Assembly: GCA_015146655.1 (NCBI GenBank)
Contig: VKHL01000168.1
Location: forward strand, 1-58,900
From: Ochromonas danica
Lineage: Eukaryota > Sar > Chrysophyceae > Chromulinales > Chromulinaceae
Direction of reading: 5' to 3'
DNA length: 58,900 bases
The notes under the pieces are model-generated. The model did not search any database, was not told the origin of the DNA, and worked only from the letters and a program-made list of their open reading frames with translations. Below are positions 43,941 through 54,786 of the stretch, piece after piece. The position numbers were made by a program, and so were the translations under genes. Each line of letters begins with the position of its first letter. Position 1 is the first letter of the stretch.

Positions 43941-46412
43941 ATGTCACAATTCGAGTTAACCAAGAAGGAAAAGGATTTGCGAAGATGTCATCTCGTGACC
44001 AATGATAAGGTAACCATCTTGTTAGCAGATGGAAGCTTGTATACTTGTGGACAGGATGAGGACGCGGACCTGGAGAACATCCGTCCTGGCTTGTCCTTTG
44101 CCGACCCTCCCAAGCTACTCTCCGCACCTGATCTTCCTCCAGACATTATTGCAGTGTCCACTGGAGGTTATCATACACTCTTCCTAACAGCGAGCAATCA
44201 GATTTATGGTATGGGTTCCAATCAGTTTGGTCAGTTAGGATTTTATCCAGATCCACAGCATTTCATGGTGGATTCACCTATCGAGTTGGTGGTTCCCGCT
44301 GAGTATCGTGATAGGAGAATCCGCAGTGTTCATGCTGGCTTCTATGGCGGATCCATTGCTCTCCTAGAGGATGGCTCCATTCTATCATGTGGCGAATTGA
44401 ATTGCCGGCGGCCTGGTGAACAAGGTCCAGGTTTACTACCGATTAATTTGTCTTGCTTCGAAGGACAGAAAGTAGTGGACATTCAGATGGGCGGAATAGT
44501 TCACTTTGTCACTGAGGAGGGGGCACTATTTGTTGCGGGATATGATTGGGATGGTAATTACAAAGGGAAGTTGGGCTTCCTGCCTGAAGAGTTTGCCATG
44601 CGCGAATGTGACACCCCGAAACGCCTAGATTGTCTCTGGAATAGGGGAATTCGCGTAGCAAAGAGCTCGTCAGGTTATGCATCCAGCATGATTATTGACC
44701 AAGACGGTCTTCTCCATGGATGGGGTTGCAACCGCAACGGACAACTGGGCTTACCCATTGACGAAGCAAATCCCTTCATAATTGGTCCCCATGCAATCCC
44801 TGTGTTGAAAGCGAATGGGGAACCAGAGCGTTTCAAACAAATCTCTTGTTCTTGGGGCCATGCTCTGGCTCTGTCAGTGGGTGGAGTGCCTTATTCCTTT
44901 GGCCATGCGGATCTGTATGGTAGATTGGGACGTGATACGTTGGAAGGAAGCAATGTGGGTCCAGTAAATGTTTCGGGTCGAAAGATCGCTCATGTATGTG
45001 CAGGCCAACAGGTCTCACTCTTTCTCTGTGCACCTGGTGATGGGGATGGGGATGCAGAATCCGAGTCTCTTCTCGGCCGAGGCATTCTTCCCTCTCTTGA
45101 TAACAGTTATGTGGGATCTTGTGGCTTGGGAGGTAGAGGGTCTCTCATTGGTGGCACGAGGGAGATACTGCACATTCCTATTCCTGATAACTATGGACGA
45201 AAGCTGGTGGACATTCGTGAAGGTCGTCGAGAAGTCGTGTTCTTTACCATGGCGGAAGCAATAGCAGGACGAGCCCCGCTTACTGGAGAAGGCCCTCCTC
45301 CGAAGAGACGTCGCCTTGTGTATGATGATGAAGAGCTGGAAGGTGGCGACAGTGAAGAAGAAGATGATGGTGCTGAAAACGAAGATGAGAATGAGGATGA
45401 GGAGGATGATTTGGACCTGTATATCACCTTAAAATATTCGAATCATCCTCAATGCATGTCTGTTGAGCCAGCCGATAGCTTCAAAGACATTCTGGAGAGA
45501 GTTCAACAAGACCCTGACTTCATCCAATCTCTAAATGAGGAGGAAAATGTCCGACGACCGATCGTTCTTGTTCTGGCCTCTCATTATGGTCTGGCAGATC
45601 TATCTAGCTTACTCCACGTTCTATCAGATGCCGAGACAATTGCAGTACTTGGGAAACGTCTGTCAGGCCTCGCGCTTTGGGAGTGCTGTTTATTCTGTCG
45701 TGAAACAAGCGATCTAGTTGCCTTGGCGGATGTCCTCGGAAGTCATTATCCTCTTTTCCGAACCTTCTCACTGGGTTCTTCATGTAGTCTTTTCCAGGAT
45801 GTTGAGGAAGCTAATAGTGGTAGGCATGGTAGTTCTGAAGAGAGTTTGGGTGTGCTGTGTGAATCATTGGTGAGGTCCATTGGTGGTTTGGAGAGTGTCT
45901 ATTTTGAGTGTCTTGGGGAAGAATCGTTTTCTCGATTCATGAGAGCACTCATTGATTGTCGTCCACAGCATCTGAAAGCTATTCATATCGATGGAGCACA
46001 GGTGCAGAAGAACTTTCAACTCATTTCCGATGTACTGGAACTAAATCTACCATCCCTTCGTACTTTGCGATTGCCTGATCTGTCTCATCTGAATAACAAG
46101 ACATTTACAGTGTTATGTGGTGGATTGAAGAAGAATACTCATTTGGAGACCCTTGATCTTCATTTCTGGTCTAATCGTAGAGCACAGAAAATAACGAACA
46201 ATGGAGTGAAATCGTTGGTGGCAATATTGGAGAAGAATAGTGAGAGTGCACTTTGTGCTTTGGATATTTCCGGAGAAGAAGGTCCTGATATCTCTGTTAA
46301 TCTTCGTAAAAGACTGAAGCGACAGCTGATTAATCATGCAAAGCAGAGAAATCGGAAGTTACTGAAGTATGCTCGATTGGAAATCTGGCAAAATCATGAA
46401 AATTCTTTGTAG
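43941..46412 (+). CDS. RCC1-repeat/LRR protein, copy 3
   Basis: Single exon, 823 residues from the ATG at 43941 (MSQFELTKKEK), chosen because it aligns with the starts of the other copies; an in-frame ATG 24 nt upstream exists. The N-terminal propeller differs from copies 1 and 2 at scattered positions ('SLYTCGQDEDADLEN', 'GYDWDGNYKGKLG', 'MRECDTPKRLD'), the middle is the same as the others, and around residue 600 it carries the copy 3/4 version 'LALWECCLFCRETSD' and 'SSCSLFQDVEE'. It ends 'IWQNHENSL', shared with copy 4, against 'IWQNHKHA' in copies 1 and 2. Nuclear-type 'PPKRRR' and acidic stretch present. Confidence 0.88.
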   Translation: MSQFELTKKEKDLRRCHLVTNDKVTILLADGSLYTCGQDEDADLENIRPGLSFADPPKLLSAPDLPPDIIAVSTGGYHTLFLTASNQIYGMGSNQFGQLGFYPDPQHFMVDSPIELVVPAEYRDRRIRSVHAGFYGGSIALLEDGSILSCGELNCRRPGEQGPGLLPINLSCFEGQKVVDIQMGGIVHFVTEEGALFVAGYDWDGNYKGKLGFLPEEFAMRECDTPKRLDCLWNRGIRVAKSSSGYASSMIIDQDGLLHGWGCNRNGQLGLPIDEANPFIIGPHAIPVLKANGEPERFKQISCSWGHALALSVGGVPYSFGHADLYGRLGRDTLEGSNVGPVNVSGRKIAHVCAGQQVSLFLCAPGDGDGDAESESLLGRGILPSLDNSYVGSCGLGGRGSLIGGTREILHIPIPDNYGRKLVDIREGRREVVFFTMAEAIAGRAPLTGEGPPPKRRRLVYDDEELEGGDSEEEDDGAENEDENEDEEDDLDLYITLKYSNHPQCMSVEPADSFKDILERVQQDPDFIQSLNEEENVRRPIVLVLASHYGLADLSSLLHVLSDAETIAVLGKRLSGLALWECCLFCRETSDLVALADVLGSHYPLFRTFSLGSSCSLFQDVEEANSGRHGSSEESLGVLCESLVRSIGGLESVYFECLGEESFSRFMRALIDCRPQHLKAIHIDGAQVQKNFQLISDVLELNLPSLRTLRLPDLSHLNNKTFTVLCGGLKKNTHLETLDLHFWSNRRAQKITNNGVKSLVAILEKNSESALCALDISGEEGPDISVNLRKRLKRQLINHAKQRNRKLLKYARLEIWQNHENSL

Positions 46413-47085
46413 CGCGATGAAGTAGTTCGGTGATGAAGAATCATGTTTATTATTCTATTAGATCACATGTTAGCAAATGAAGTTTAATCGTTGGTAGTTT
46501 TTGCAAGGTGCTCTATTATTAGTTTCTAATATTATCCACCTGTTGCAGTGAAAGGAAGTTGTTTGATGTCAGTGTAACATTAATCAGATCCTCAGGCTTT
46601 CCTTGTCGTACTTGAGCGTTCAAACTCTTTCAGACACTATCTGTGTGAAAGGCAATGAACAAATCAGTGTTTGTATAATGGTAGTAAGTCCGCAGATATT
46701 TATGGTAGTAAGCGTAGAAACCTTTATTTCCCAACAAAAGCGCAACAAATCCCAAATTCATCACATAAAAGGCATTGAATGTGGAACTGTTCAAGCAACA
46801 AAAATGCCTGCTTTTAGCCAACTTTTGTCAAAATCTCTGAAACCATGACACAGCACCCGAGCACCGTTTATAAATTGTGTTGTATTATATCTCCAGTTGA
46901 GTTCGGAGTCTCGATTACAATTACTTCTTGTAGTATATAATGAAAATACTCTGCTCGACGTGAATGTCCAGGTAAAACTCGCTCTGTGAACTTACAAACC
47001 TCGCATTTAGTAAAGTTTAAGTCTCACGAGGGAGCAACAAAATTCTCTGTGCTTTAACTGAGCTTCGAGCTCTTTCACCAGCAAA
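46413..47085. other. Intergenic region between RCC1 copies 3 and 4
   Basis: Spacer of about 670 nt, ending in the conserved leader block. Two short overlapping open frames near 46603-46848 look random. Confidence 0.4.
46971..47037 (+). promoter_or_regulatory. Conserved leader block of RCC1 copy 4
   Basis: GGTAAAACTCGCTCTGTGAA, CTTACAAACCTCGCATTTAG and GTTTAAGTCTCACGAGG match the blocks before copies 1 and 2 with a few changes. The flanks differ, so the block stands out as locally conserved. Confidence 0.5.
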
Positions 47086-49560
47086 ATGTCTCAATTGGAG
47101 TTCTCAGCAGAGAAGGAAAAGGATTCCCGAAGATGTCTTCTCGTGACCAATGATAAGGTAACCATCATGTTAGCAGATGGAAGCTTGTATACTTGTGGAG
47201 AGGATAAGGAGGTGAACATGGAGAACATCCGTCCTGGTTTGTCGTTTGCCAATCCTCCCAAGCTACTCTCCACGCTTGATCTTCCTCGAGATATTATCGC
47301 AGTGTCCACTGGAGGGAATCACATACTTTTCCTAACAGCGAGCAATCAGATTTATGGCATGGGTTCCAATCAGTTTGGTCAGTTAGGATTTCTTCCAGAT
47401 CCACAGCATTTCATGGTGGATTCACCTATCGAGTTGGTGGTTCCCGCTGAGTATCGTGATAGGAGAATCCGCAGTGTTCATGCTGGCTTCTATGGCGGAT
47501 CCATTGCTCTCCTAGAGGATGGCTCCATTCTATCATGTGGCGAATTGAATTGCCGGCGGCCTGGTGAACAAGGTCCAGGTTTACTACCGATTAATTTGTC
47601 TTGCTTCGAAGGACAGAAAGTAGTGGACATTCAGATGGGCGGAATAGTTCACTTTGTCACTGAGGAGGGGGCACTATTTGTTGCGGGATATGATTCGAAT
47701 GCCGTTTACAAAGGGAAGTTAGGCTTCCTGCCTGAAGAGTTTAATACTCATGCATGTGACACCCCGAAACGCCTGGGTTCTCTCTGGAATAGGGGTATTC
47801 GTGTAGCAAAAAGCTCAACAGGTTATGCATCCAGTATGATTATTGACCACGACGGTCTCCTCCATGGATGGGGTTGCAACCGCAACGGACAGCTGGGTTT
47901 GCCCATTGACGAAGCAAATCCCTTCATAATTGGTCCCCATGCAATCCCTGTGTTGAAAGCGAATGGGGAACCAGAGCGTTTCAAACAAATCTCTTGTTCT
48001 TGGGGCCATGCTCTGGCTCTGTCAGTGGGTGGAGTGCCTTATTCCTTTGGCCATGCGGATCTGTATGGTAGATTGGGACGTGATACGTTGGAAGGAAGCA
48101 ATGTGGGTCCAGTAAATGTTTCGGGTCGAAAGATCGCTCATGTATGTGCAGGCCAACAGGTCTCACTCTTTCTCTGTGCACCTGGTGATGGGGATGGGGA
48201 TGCAGAATCCGAGTCTCTTCTCGGCCGAGGCATTCTTCCCTCTCTTGATAACAGTTATGTGGGATCTTGTGGCTTGGGAGGTAGAGGGTCTCTCATTGGT
48301 GGCACGAGGGAGATACTGCACATTCCTATTCCTGATAACTATGGACGAAAGCTGGTGGACATTCGTGAAGGTCGTCGAGAAGTCGTGTTCTTTACCATGG
48401 CGGAAGCAATAGCAGGACGAGCCCCGCTTACTGGAGAAGGCCCTCCTCCGAAGAGACGTCGCCTTGTGTATGATGATGAAGAGCTGGAAGGTGGCGACAG
48501 TGAAGAAGAAGATGATGGTGCTGAAAACGAAGATGAGAATGAGGATGAGGAGGATGATTTGGACCTGTATATCACCTTAAAATATTCGAATCATCCTCAA
48601 TGCATGTCTGTTGAGCCAGCCGATAGCTTCAAAGACATTCTGGAGAGAGTTCAACAAGACCCTGACTTCATCCAATCTCTAAATGAGGAGGAAAATGTCC
48701 GACGACCGATCGTTCTTGTTCTGGCCTCTCATTATGGTCTGGCAGATCTATCTAGCTTACTCCACGTTCTATCAGATGCCGAGACAATTGCAGTACTTGG
48801 GAAACGTCTGTCAGGCCTCGCGCTTTGGGAGTGCTGTTTATTCTGTCGTGAAACAAGCGATCTAGTTGCCTTGGCGGATGTCCTCGGAAGTCATTATCCT
48901 CTTTTCCGAACCTTCTCACTGGGTTCTTCATGTAGTCTTTTCCAGGATGTTGAGGAAGCTAATAGTGGTAGGCATGGTAGTTCTGAAGAGAGTTTGGGTG
49001 TGCTGTGTGAATCATTGGTGAGGTCCATTGGTGGTTTGGAGAGTGTCTATTTTGAGTGTCTTGGGGAAGAATCGTTTTCTCGATTCATGAGAGCACTCAT
49101 TGATTGTCGTCCACAGCATCTGAAAGCTATTCATATCGATGGAGCACAGGTGCAGAAGAACTTTCAACTCATTTCCGATGTACTGGAACTAAATCTACCA
49201 TCCCTTCGTACTTTGCGATTGCCTGATCTGTCTCATCTGAATAACAAGACATTTACAGTGTTATGTGGTGGATTGAAGAAGAATACTCATTTGGAGACCC
49301 TTGATCTTCATTTCTGGTCTAATCGTAGAGCACAGAAAATAACGAACAATGGAGTGAAATCGTTGGTGGCAATATTGGAGAAGAATAGTGAGAGTGCACT
49401 TTGTGCTTTGGATATTTCCGGAGAAGAAGGTCCTGATATCTCTGTTAATCTTCGTAAAAGACTGAAGCGACAGCTGATTAATCATGCAAAGCAGAGAAAT
49501 CGGAAGTTACTGAAGTATGCTCGATTGGATATCTGGCAAAATCATGAAAATTCTTTGTAG
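47086..49560 (+). CDS. RCC1-repeat/LRR protein, copy 4
   Basis: Single exon, 824 residues. The N-terminus (MSQLEFSAEKEKDSRR) and first blade ('GEDKEVNMENIRPGLSFANPPK', 'STGGNHILFLT') are the most divergent of the four. Blade 3 is the same as in copy 3, blades 4-5 resemble copy 2 ('SNAVYKGKLGFLPEEFNTHACD'), and the C-terminal half is the same as in copy 3. The gene is therefore a mosaic of copy 2-like and copy 3-like stretches. Same predicted nuclear propeller plus LRR architecture as the others. Confidence 0.88.
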   Translation: MSQLEFSAEKEKDSRRCLLVTNDKVTIMLADGSLYTCGEDKEVNMENIRPGLSFANPPKLLSTLDLPRDIIAVSTGGNHILFLTASNQIYGMGSNQFGQLGFLPDPQHFMVDSPIELVVPAEYRDRRIRSVHAGFYGGSIALLEDGSILSCGELNCRRPGEQGPGLLPINLSCFEGQKVVDIQMGGIVHFVTEEGALFVAGYDSNAVYKGKLGFLPEEFNTHACDTPKRLGSLWNRGIRVAKSSTGYASSMIIDHDGLLHGWGCNRNGQLGLPIDEANPFIIGPHAIPVLKANGEPERFKQISCSWGHALALSVGGVPYSFGHADLYGRLGRDTLEGSNVGPVNVSGRKIAHVCAGQQVSLFLCAPGDGDGDAESESLLGRGILPSLDNSYVGSCGLGGRGSLIGGTREILHIPIPDNYGRKLVDIREGRREVVFFTMAEAIAGRAPLTGEGPPPKRRRLVYDDEELEGGDSEEEDDGAENEDENEDEEDDLDLYITLKYSNHPQCMSVEPADSFKDILERVQQDPDFIQSLNEEENVRRPIVLVLASHYGLADLSSLLHVLSDAETIAVLGKRLSGLALWECCLFCRETSDLVALADVLGSHYPLFRTFSLGSSCSLFQDVEEANSGRHGSSEESLGVLCESLVRSIGGLESVYFECLGEESFSRFMRALIDCRPQHLKAIHIDGAQVQKNFQLISDVLELNLPSLRTLRLPDLSHLNNKTFTVLCGGLKKNTHLETLDLHFWSNRRAQKITNNGVKSLVAILEKNSESALCALDISGEEGPDISVNLRKRLKRQLINHAKQRNRKLLKYARLDIWQNHENSL

Positions 49561-50037
49561 CACGATGAAGGTGATGATGAAGGTGATGAAGAATCATGTT
49601 TATTATTCTATTATGCCATATCTAGATATATTGTGTATTGGAGTAGTATTCGTATTTAGTCTTAGTAGTTTCAGTAGTATGTAGTGCAGTGTAATCTAGA
49701 AATCACAACACTGAACGACGAATTGCATTCCTCCGCTACACCACACATATCATGCAATCCAAAATTCGCGCACATATTTGGCTGTACATTTCCGTACCAG
49801 TGCAAGCTAGACTCCACACCCTCTGACTCTTATTCAATCTGCTGGTAATCACCAATCATTATCGGACTGTACCACCAGACGGTAGACTACAGGACAGTGT
49901 ACTAAGCAGACATGGAACTGCAACAAGGTGAACGACTATTATCTGAAATTATTACCACAATAATAGAATTATTACAGTACCACATAAACATAACTACATC
50001 CAACTAAAGTCACTTGTTTCCCTCAGAATAGTAAGTA
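49561..50037. other. Intergenic region
   Basis: Convergent 3' ends of RCC1 copy 4 and the coiled-coil gene. A short GGTGATGAA duplication lies right after the stop. Nothing else seen. Confidence 0.4.
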
Positions 50038-51291
50038 CTAGAAGTCATCCTCTGCATAGAGATTATGTTGTCTCATCACACGTTGTAAAGTCATAATCTT
50101 CTTTCTTAATCGCTCTTCATTTTCTTGCCAATTCTTCTTCTCTCGTTGCCATTCTTGTGCTAATTGTGCCCATTGACCAATCTCATTGGCATAGTCTGCA
50201 GTTAATGTCTTTTCTTCTTGTAACATAGCTTTCAATTGTTCATTCTCTTGTAAGACTGAGTATAATAATTGATCTTTGATTTGTAAAGCATATTGAAAAC
50301 GATCACATCGCTGCAAAATCTCAAAGCGATCTTTCACTTCACGTGGGAAGTCATCCATAGGGAAGTCCATCTGGACAGAGACTTGCATTTGAGCCATCTT
50401 CTCGATGGCATCATTGAGATCCGGAAATTCATGAATTAACTCAACCATTTCAATAGCTTTTGGTGCAGGATAACCTTCTAAGAGGTTCTTCTGGAAATTC
50501 CCGGGTTGTGCAGAAGTGAGGACAATCTCTGGCCATGGCCCCGCAGTACCACTACCACTGCCACTACCACCCGACGATGATGGGGTAGCAGTAGTAGTAG
50601 CATTGGCCGTGGGAAGATTCGCTCTTTCCACGCGTTTGACGATTCTCTCTATGTCCTGTAGACTTCCTTCTAATTGTAAGATCTCATGCTTCACAGATGA
50701 TTGTCGTAAGGATTCTACTGTCTTTAACCTTTCCAATATTTCTTCACAATCTTGTAAAGTCTCTTTTTCAATTAATTGTTTCTTAGCATTGATAGTTGTA
50801 GAGAGATGAAGTAATTGACGTCGTATTGACAAAAGAGATTCTCGTTTTGGGTAAAGTCGTGTAGTAAGTTGTTGACGAAGGCGTTCATAGCGTAAACGAT
50901 AGGCTTCTGTTAGAGGAGTGACAATATGTCCCATAGCAAGGTGAGAGTCGACTTCTTGTCGACCTAATGCTACCCCAGCAGTCTCGTCAAAATGGGTGAG
51001 AACACGATTAGAGAGCAGGTCGAAGGGAATGCCCCCTGCTCCTGCTCCTCCTGTTGTTAGACCACCTTGAAGATAGCCAGCACTACTACTGCTATTACCA
51101 CCCCCTGCGCCTGCTGCTGTTCCGCCATTCCCACTGGCACCACTGCCACTACCAGCAGGTGCTGATTCTGCTTGTTTTTCTTCCGTAGAGACTTTTTCTT
51201 TACTCTTCTTTGTCTTTTCTTTCTTATTAGCAGCAGAAGAAGAAGAGGAAGAAGTTTTCTCTTTGGAAGATTTTTTAGGTTTACTACTCAT
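50038..51291 (-). CDS. Coiled-coil protein of unknown function
   Basis: Single exon, 417 residues. Residues 1-45 are Lys/Ser-rich (MSSKPKKSSKEK...), 45-90 Gly/Ser/Ala-rich and probably disordered. Residues about 95-235 are helical with conserved-looking text ('LGRQEVDSHLAMGHIV', 'RLRYERLRQQL'), a Ser/Gly linker follows near 240-260, then 'WPEIVLTSAQPGNF' and a second long coiled coil from about 330 to the end ('LQENEQLKAMLQEEK', 'EWQREKKNWQENEERLRKK'). No enzyme motif, signal peptide or membrane segment. The layout is common among cytoskeletal, centrosomal or ciliary proteins, but I do not recognise the family. Confidence 0.75.
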   Translation of the reverse strand: MSSKPKKSSKEKTSSSSSSAANKKEKTKKSKEKVSTEEKQAESAPAGSGSGASGNGGTAAGAGGGNSSSSAGYLQGGLTTGGAGAGGIPFDLLSNRVLTHFDETAGVALGRQEVDSHLAMGHIVTPLTEAYRLRYERLRQQLTTRLYPKRESLLSIRRQLLHLSTTINAKKQLIEKETLQDCEEILERLKTVESLRQSSVKHEILQLEGSLQDIERIVKRVERANLPTANATTTATPSSSGGSGSGSGTAGPWPEIVLTSAQPGNFQKNLLEGYPAPKAIEMVELIHEFPDLNDAIEKMAQMQVSVQMDFPMDDFPREVKDRFEILQRCDRFQYALQIKDQLLYSVLQENEQLKAMLQEEKTLTADYANEIGQWAQLAQEWQREKKNWQENEERLRKKIMTLQRVMRQHNLYAEDDF

Positions 51292-51688
51292 TTTGATTTG
51301 ATTTGATTTGATATGATTTGATTTTGCTGCTCCCCACCCTGTGGCACCCGAAAATACGAATACCCGGAATTAACTTTGGGTGGATTCCATGGAAAGAGAA
51401 GTCGGTCTTGTGGTCACAGAGATAAATTGGAGCCAAAGATCACTCTTAACTTGATCATGGGAGGTTATATCAATATTGACAGATGGAATTATACTATAGT
51501 ATATTTCTATGCGAGTATAAAACAAATTATATGTTGTGCTTATGTAAGCCTAACTATACCAATTAGAAAACTATCAGCAACTACTAGGATAACTGTATAT
51601 TTTGGAGTTATAAACCACTTTTCTGGCCTTAGCGGACACCTGCCACTTGTTACGCACTCTGAAGCATCTTGCATCCTCAATCAATGAC
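51292..51688. other. Divergent intergenic region
   Basis: Shared upstream region of the coiled-coil gene (minus) and the Hsp70-like gene (plus). It starts with a TTTGA-type pentamer repeat. No other signal recognised. Confidence 0.4.
51293..51324. repeat. (TTTGA)n-like pentanucleotide repeat
   Basis: About six imperfect TTTGA units directly upstream of the coiled-coil gene start. Confidence 0.85.
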
Positions 51689-53548
51689 ATGGAATCTGGT
51701 TTGATCATCTCTGCTATTGTACTAATTGTTGGTTAGTCTTGACCTCTCTATCTTTTTTGTTGACCTCTCTCTATAATACTCAAACTTGTTTTCTTTATTG
51801 TTTAATTAGCAATTTGTGCTGCTTTGGCAGCCTTTGGTTTTCGTGGTCGTATTACGAGTAAGTGATACCAATGCTATCTCTTGCATGCTACTGCTACTAG
51901 CTTTACACGGCTTTTGTTTGCTCTATCTCCGTCTGTGTCTGTGTCTGTGTGTCTGTCTGTAGCGGTGGGAATTGATTTGGGCACGACCTTCTCTGTGGTT
52001 GGGATCAATAAAGGTGGTGAAGTGTTTATCATCCCTGATGCTGCTGGTCATCGTATTTTCCCATCTATGGTCTCCTACCAGGACAATGGAGGTTAGCCCC
52101 TATCCTTCTCTCTACCCCAACACATGTGTCACCGTGTAGGCTAATATGATGATTATGGTTGTCTTTCATGTCTAATAATAAACAGAGATTTTGGTTGCTT
52201 ATGAGGCATTAGCAAAACAAGCATTCTCTCCTCAAAATACAATCTATAACGCTAAGAGATTTATTGGGAAAAGGTAGTGTTTTATTAAAGTTTATAGTTG
52301 ATGAAATTATAGGCATTTTCTCATTGTATTCAACTCGTTATTAGTCTTGAAGAGGAAGATACCCAAGCCTATGCTGCAGAGCATCCATTCACTGTGGTGC
52401 CTAGCCGTCTCTCCAACTTTAGTAAAGTTGGTTTTGCAATTAATGCATCCGGCCATCCCGAGGTTGTAACACCTGAGCAAGTGGGCACTCAGGTAAAGAG
52501 TAATCTTATTAATGTCGACTCTATAAGTTGCTGTTTTGACCTTTGAATGGCTATACCAGGTGCTAAAATTCTTGCATAAGATCACTTCTGCTTATCTTGG
52601 CCATGATCAAGTAAACAAAGCAATCATTGCTGTCCCTGCCAAATTTGATGCTCAACAGCGTGCAGCAACAGCTTCCATCTATCGTGCTGCTGGGTTGAAA
52701 GTAATGCGAGTGATTGAAGAGCCAACAGCAGCTGCTGTAGCATACAAATTACACAAGAAGAGTAATGTTCATCATATCCTGGTCTATGACTTTGGTGGAG
52801 GCACTTTGGATGTATCATTGCTTTTTGTCGCTCAGGTCAGTATAGATTTATTTGAGTAGTCTTTGTTAGGTCGACTTATTGAGTTAATCTGTTTTGTTGT
52901 TTTTGTGTGTCTGTACTCTACAGGGTAGTGTGCAGGTCTATGCAACAGATGGAGATGATTTGCTGGGAGGTTCAGATGTCGACCTTTGTCTTGCCAAAGG
53001 ATTACAGAATCGACTTGAAGCAGTACTTGGATATTCTCTTCCTCATGACAATACAGAATCTACTTCTAGTTCATCTTCAGCTTATCTATGTACCCATAGT
53101 GATGTCCTTAGACAAGCTGAAGAAATCAAGAAAGCTCTCACCTATAGTGATACTGTAGAATTCTCATGCTTGCGTTCATCTTCTTCAGATGAAAATGAAA
53201 ATGCTCATAAGGCAGTGCAGCTGACAGTAGAACGTGTGAGAGATCTGGAAGATGGTTGTTCTGAACTCTTCCAAAGAGCCATGATTCCTGTTCAACGCCT
53301 TTTGACAGATCTTGGTAAGTTGTTGTTTACTACCAATCATATAAACTGTGTTATTGATGCAAAATGCTGTGATTGCTATGATAACAGAGATGTCTCACAA
53401 GGAAGTTGACGAGGTAGTGTTAGTAGGAGGAAGTACTCGTATCCCACGGATCAAACAACTGCTTCGGGAGTACTTTGGCAAGGATTTAAATGACCATATT
53501 GATCCAGATATTACTGTAGCTTATGGAGCGGCCTCTATCATAGATTAG
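51689..53548 (+). CDS. HSPA13/STCH-like Hsp70 ATPase without substrate-binding domain
   Basis: Eight exons, all in phase: 51689-51731, 51810-51857, 51963-52091, 52186-52273, 52345-52492, 52560-52835, 52924-53314, 53388-53548; 427 residues. The first two exons encode a hydrophobic signal-anchor ([14 protein letters not shown]...[16 protein letters not shown]). The rest is an Hsp70 nucleotide-binding domain: '[14 protein letters not shown]' (phosphate 1), '[13 protein letters not shown]' (connect 1), '[14 protein letters not shown]' (phosphate 2) and '[17 protein letters not shown]' (adenosine site). It stops right after 'VAYGAA', so the beta substrate-binding domain and lid are absent, as in the microsome-associated HSPA13/STCH family. 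Expected location: ER membrane or lumen. Initiation at 51689 is chosen because it is the ATG of the hydrophobic exon that splices in phase. Confidence 0.85.
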
Positions 53549-54095
53549 AGCAAAGTAATATGGCATGGTGTGAGATGTAGAGACAATATCAGCTTATTAC
53601 AAAATCTTGAACCAAGGATTGTCACCATTCTCAATTGCACAAACAGGTGAAATAACATCACAATGAAGATATTAAATATAGTGGCATGCACTGATACTTG
53701 GAACGTTGGTTATCTACACGGACGCGCTTATGCATGTCATTAACCGTTTTGGTCGTTTACAACACATATAGTTCACTTTGTCAAGAAGTTGACAAAAGTT
53801 GTCTTTCTTTTTCATATTAGATAAGGAATTATCTTATATTAGATATGATTTATCTTCCGTAGTCTAGCTAATTAGTTTATTCGATCCATTTCCACAGACC
53901 TTACGAAACTCAACACAATCATCATCAATCCACACTGTCAGCAGTGCTTCCCACGCATTTAATAATCGTTGACTCCTTCCCTTCTCCCCAACTTCGTCAT
54001 CAACTGCACCCTGCCAAAAGTCTAAATCTAGACTAGACTAGACTAGACTAATGCAGTGCAAATGAACAATCAATTGGCATCAATCATCCAGAACA
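53549..54095. other. Intergenic region
   Basis: Spacer between the Hsp70-like and patatin-like genes on the same strand. A CTAGA pentamer repeat lies at its end. Nothing else seen. Confidence 0.4.
54027..54052. repeat. (CTAGA)n pentanucleotide repeat
   Basis: About five tandem copies of CTAGA, 45 nt upstream of the patatin-like gene. Confidence 0.9.
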
Positions 54096-54693
54096 ATGAG
54101 AAGTTTATCCCTTATTGTCCTATTGAATACTCTTTCTCTCTTTCTATTACCTTCTCAAGCTTTCCTATCCTTCTTAACAGGAGGGAATAAGGTAAAACGT
54201 TTATTAAGAAATTGGAGAAATCTACCAGATGGGTTTGCACGACCAAAAGATGCTAAAGGCAATCTACTTACCAAACGACCTAAAAAGCCTCGTGAACCTA
54301 TACCTATCTATAGTGTAGAGGATCTTAAAGAGAAGATTAGTGAAGGCTATCGGGTAGAAGATGTTGATGTGCGAGGGGATATCTACAATCTTCTCTTTAC
54401 TAACAATAGTACCACTACTACTACTACTGCTACCTCAACTACAACTAATGGATTACATCCTGTAGTCAAGTTACTCTATGATCGTAAAGAAGCGAAAAGT
54501 CGTCCAAGAGAGAGAAAGGATCCACATCGTGTTGCTATTGCTATAGAAGGAGGGGGTATGAGAGGGTGTGTTGGTGCAGGAATGATTACTGTAAGTAGTC
54601 TCATTCATTCCTACTCTGTAGAGTGGCATTCTGCTATATTGTATAGGATAGTGATTATGTTCGTTTTACTCCCTATGACTGACTTGTTTATGT

Positions 54694-54786
<93 letters not shown>

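Noticed and set aside
38263-48575. Antisense frames of 66, 78 and 74 codons repeated in all four RCC1 genes
   Set aside because: Shadows of the conserved RCC1 coding sequence, same position in each copy.
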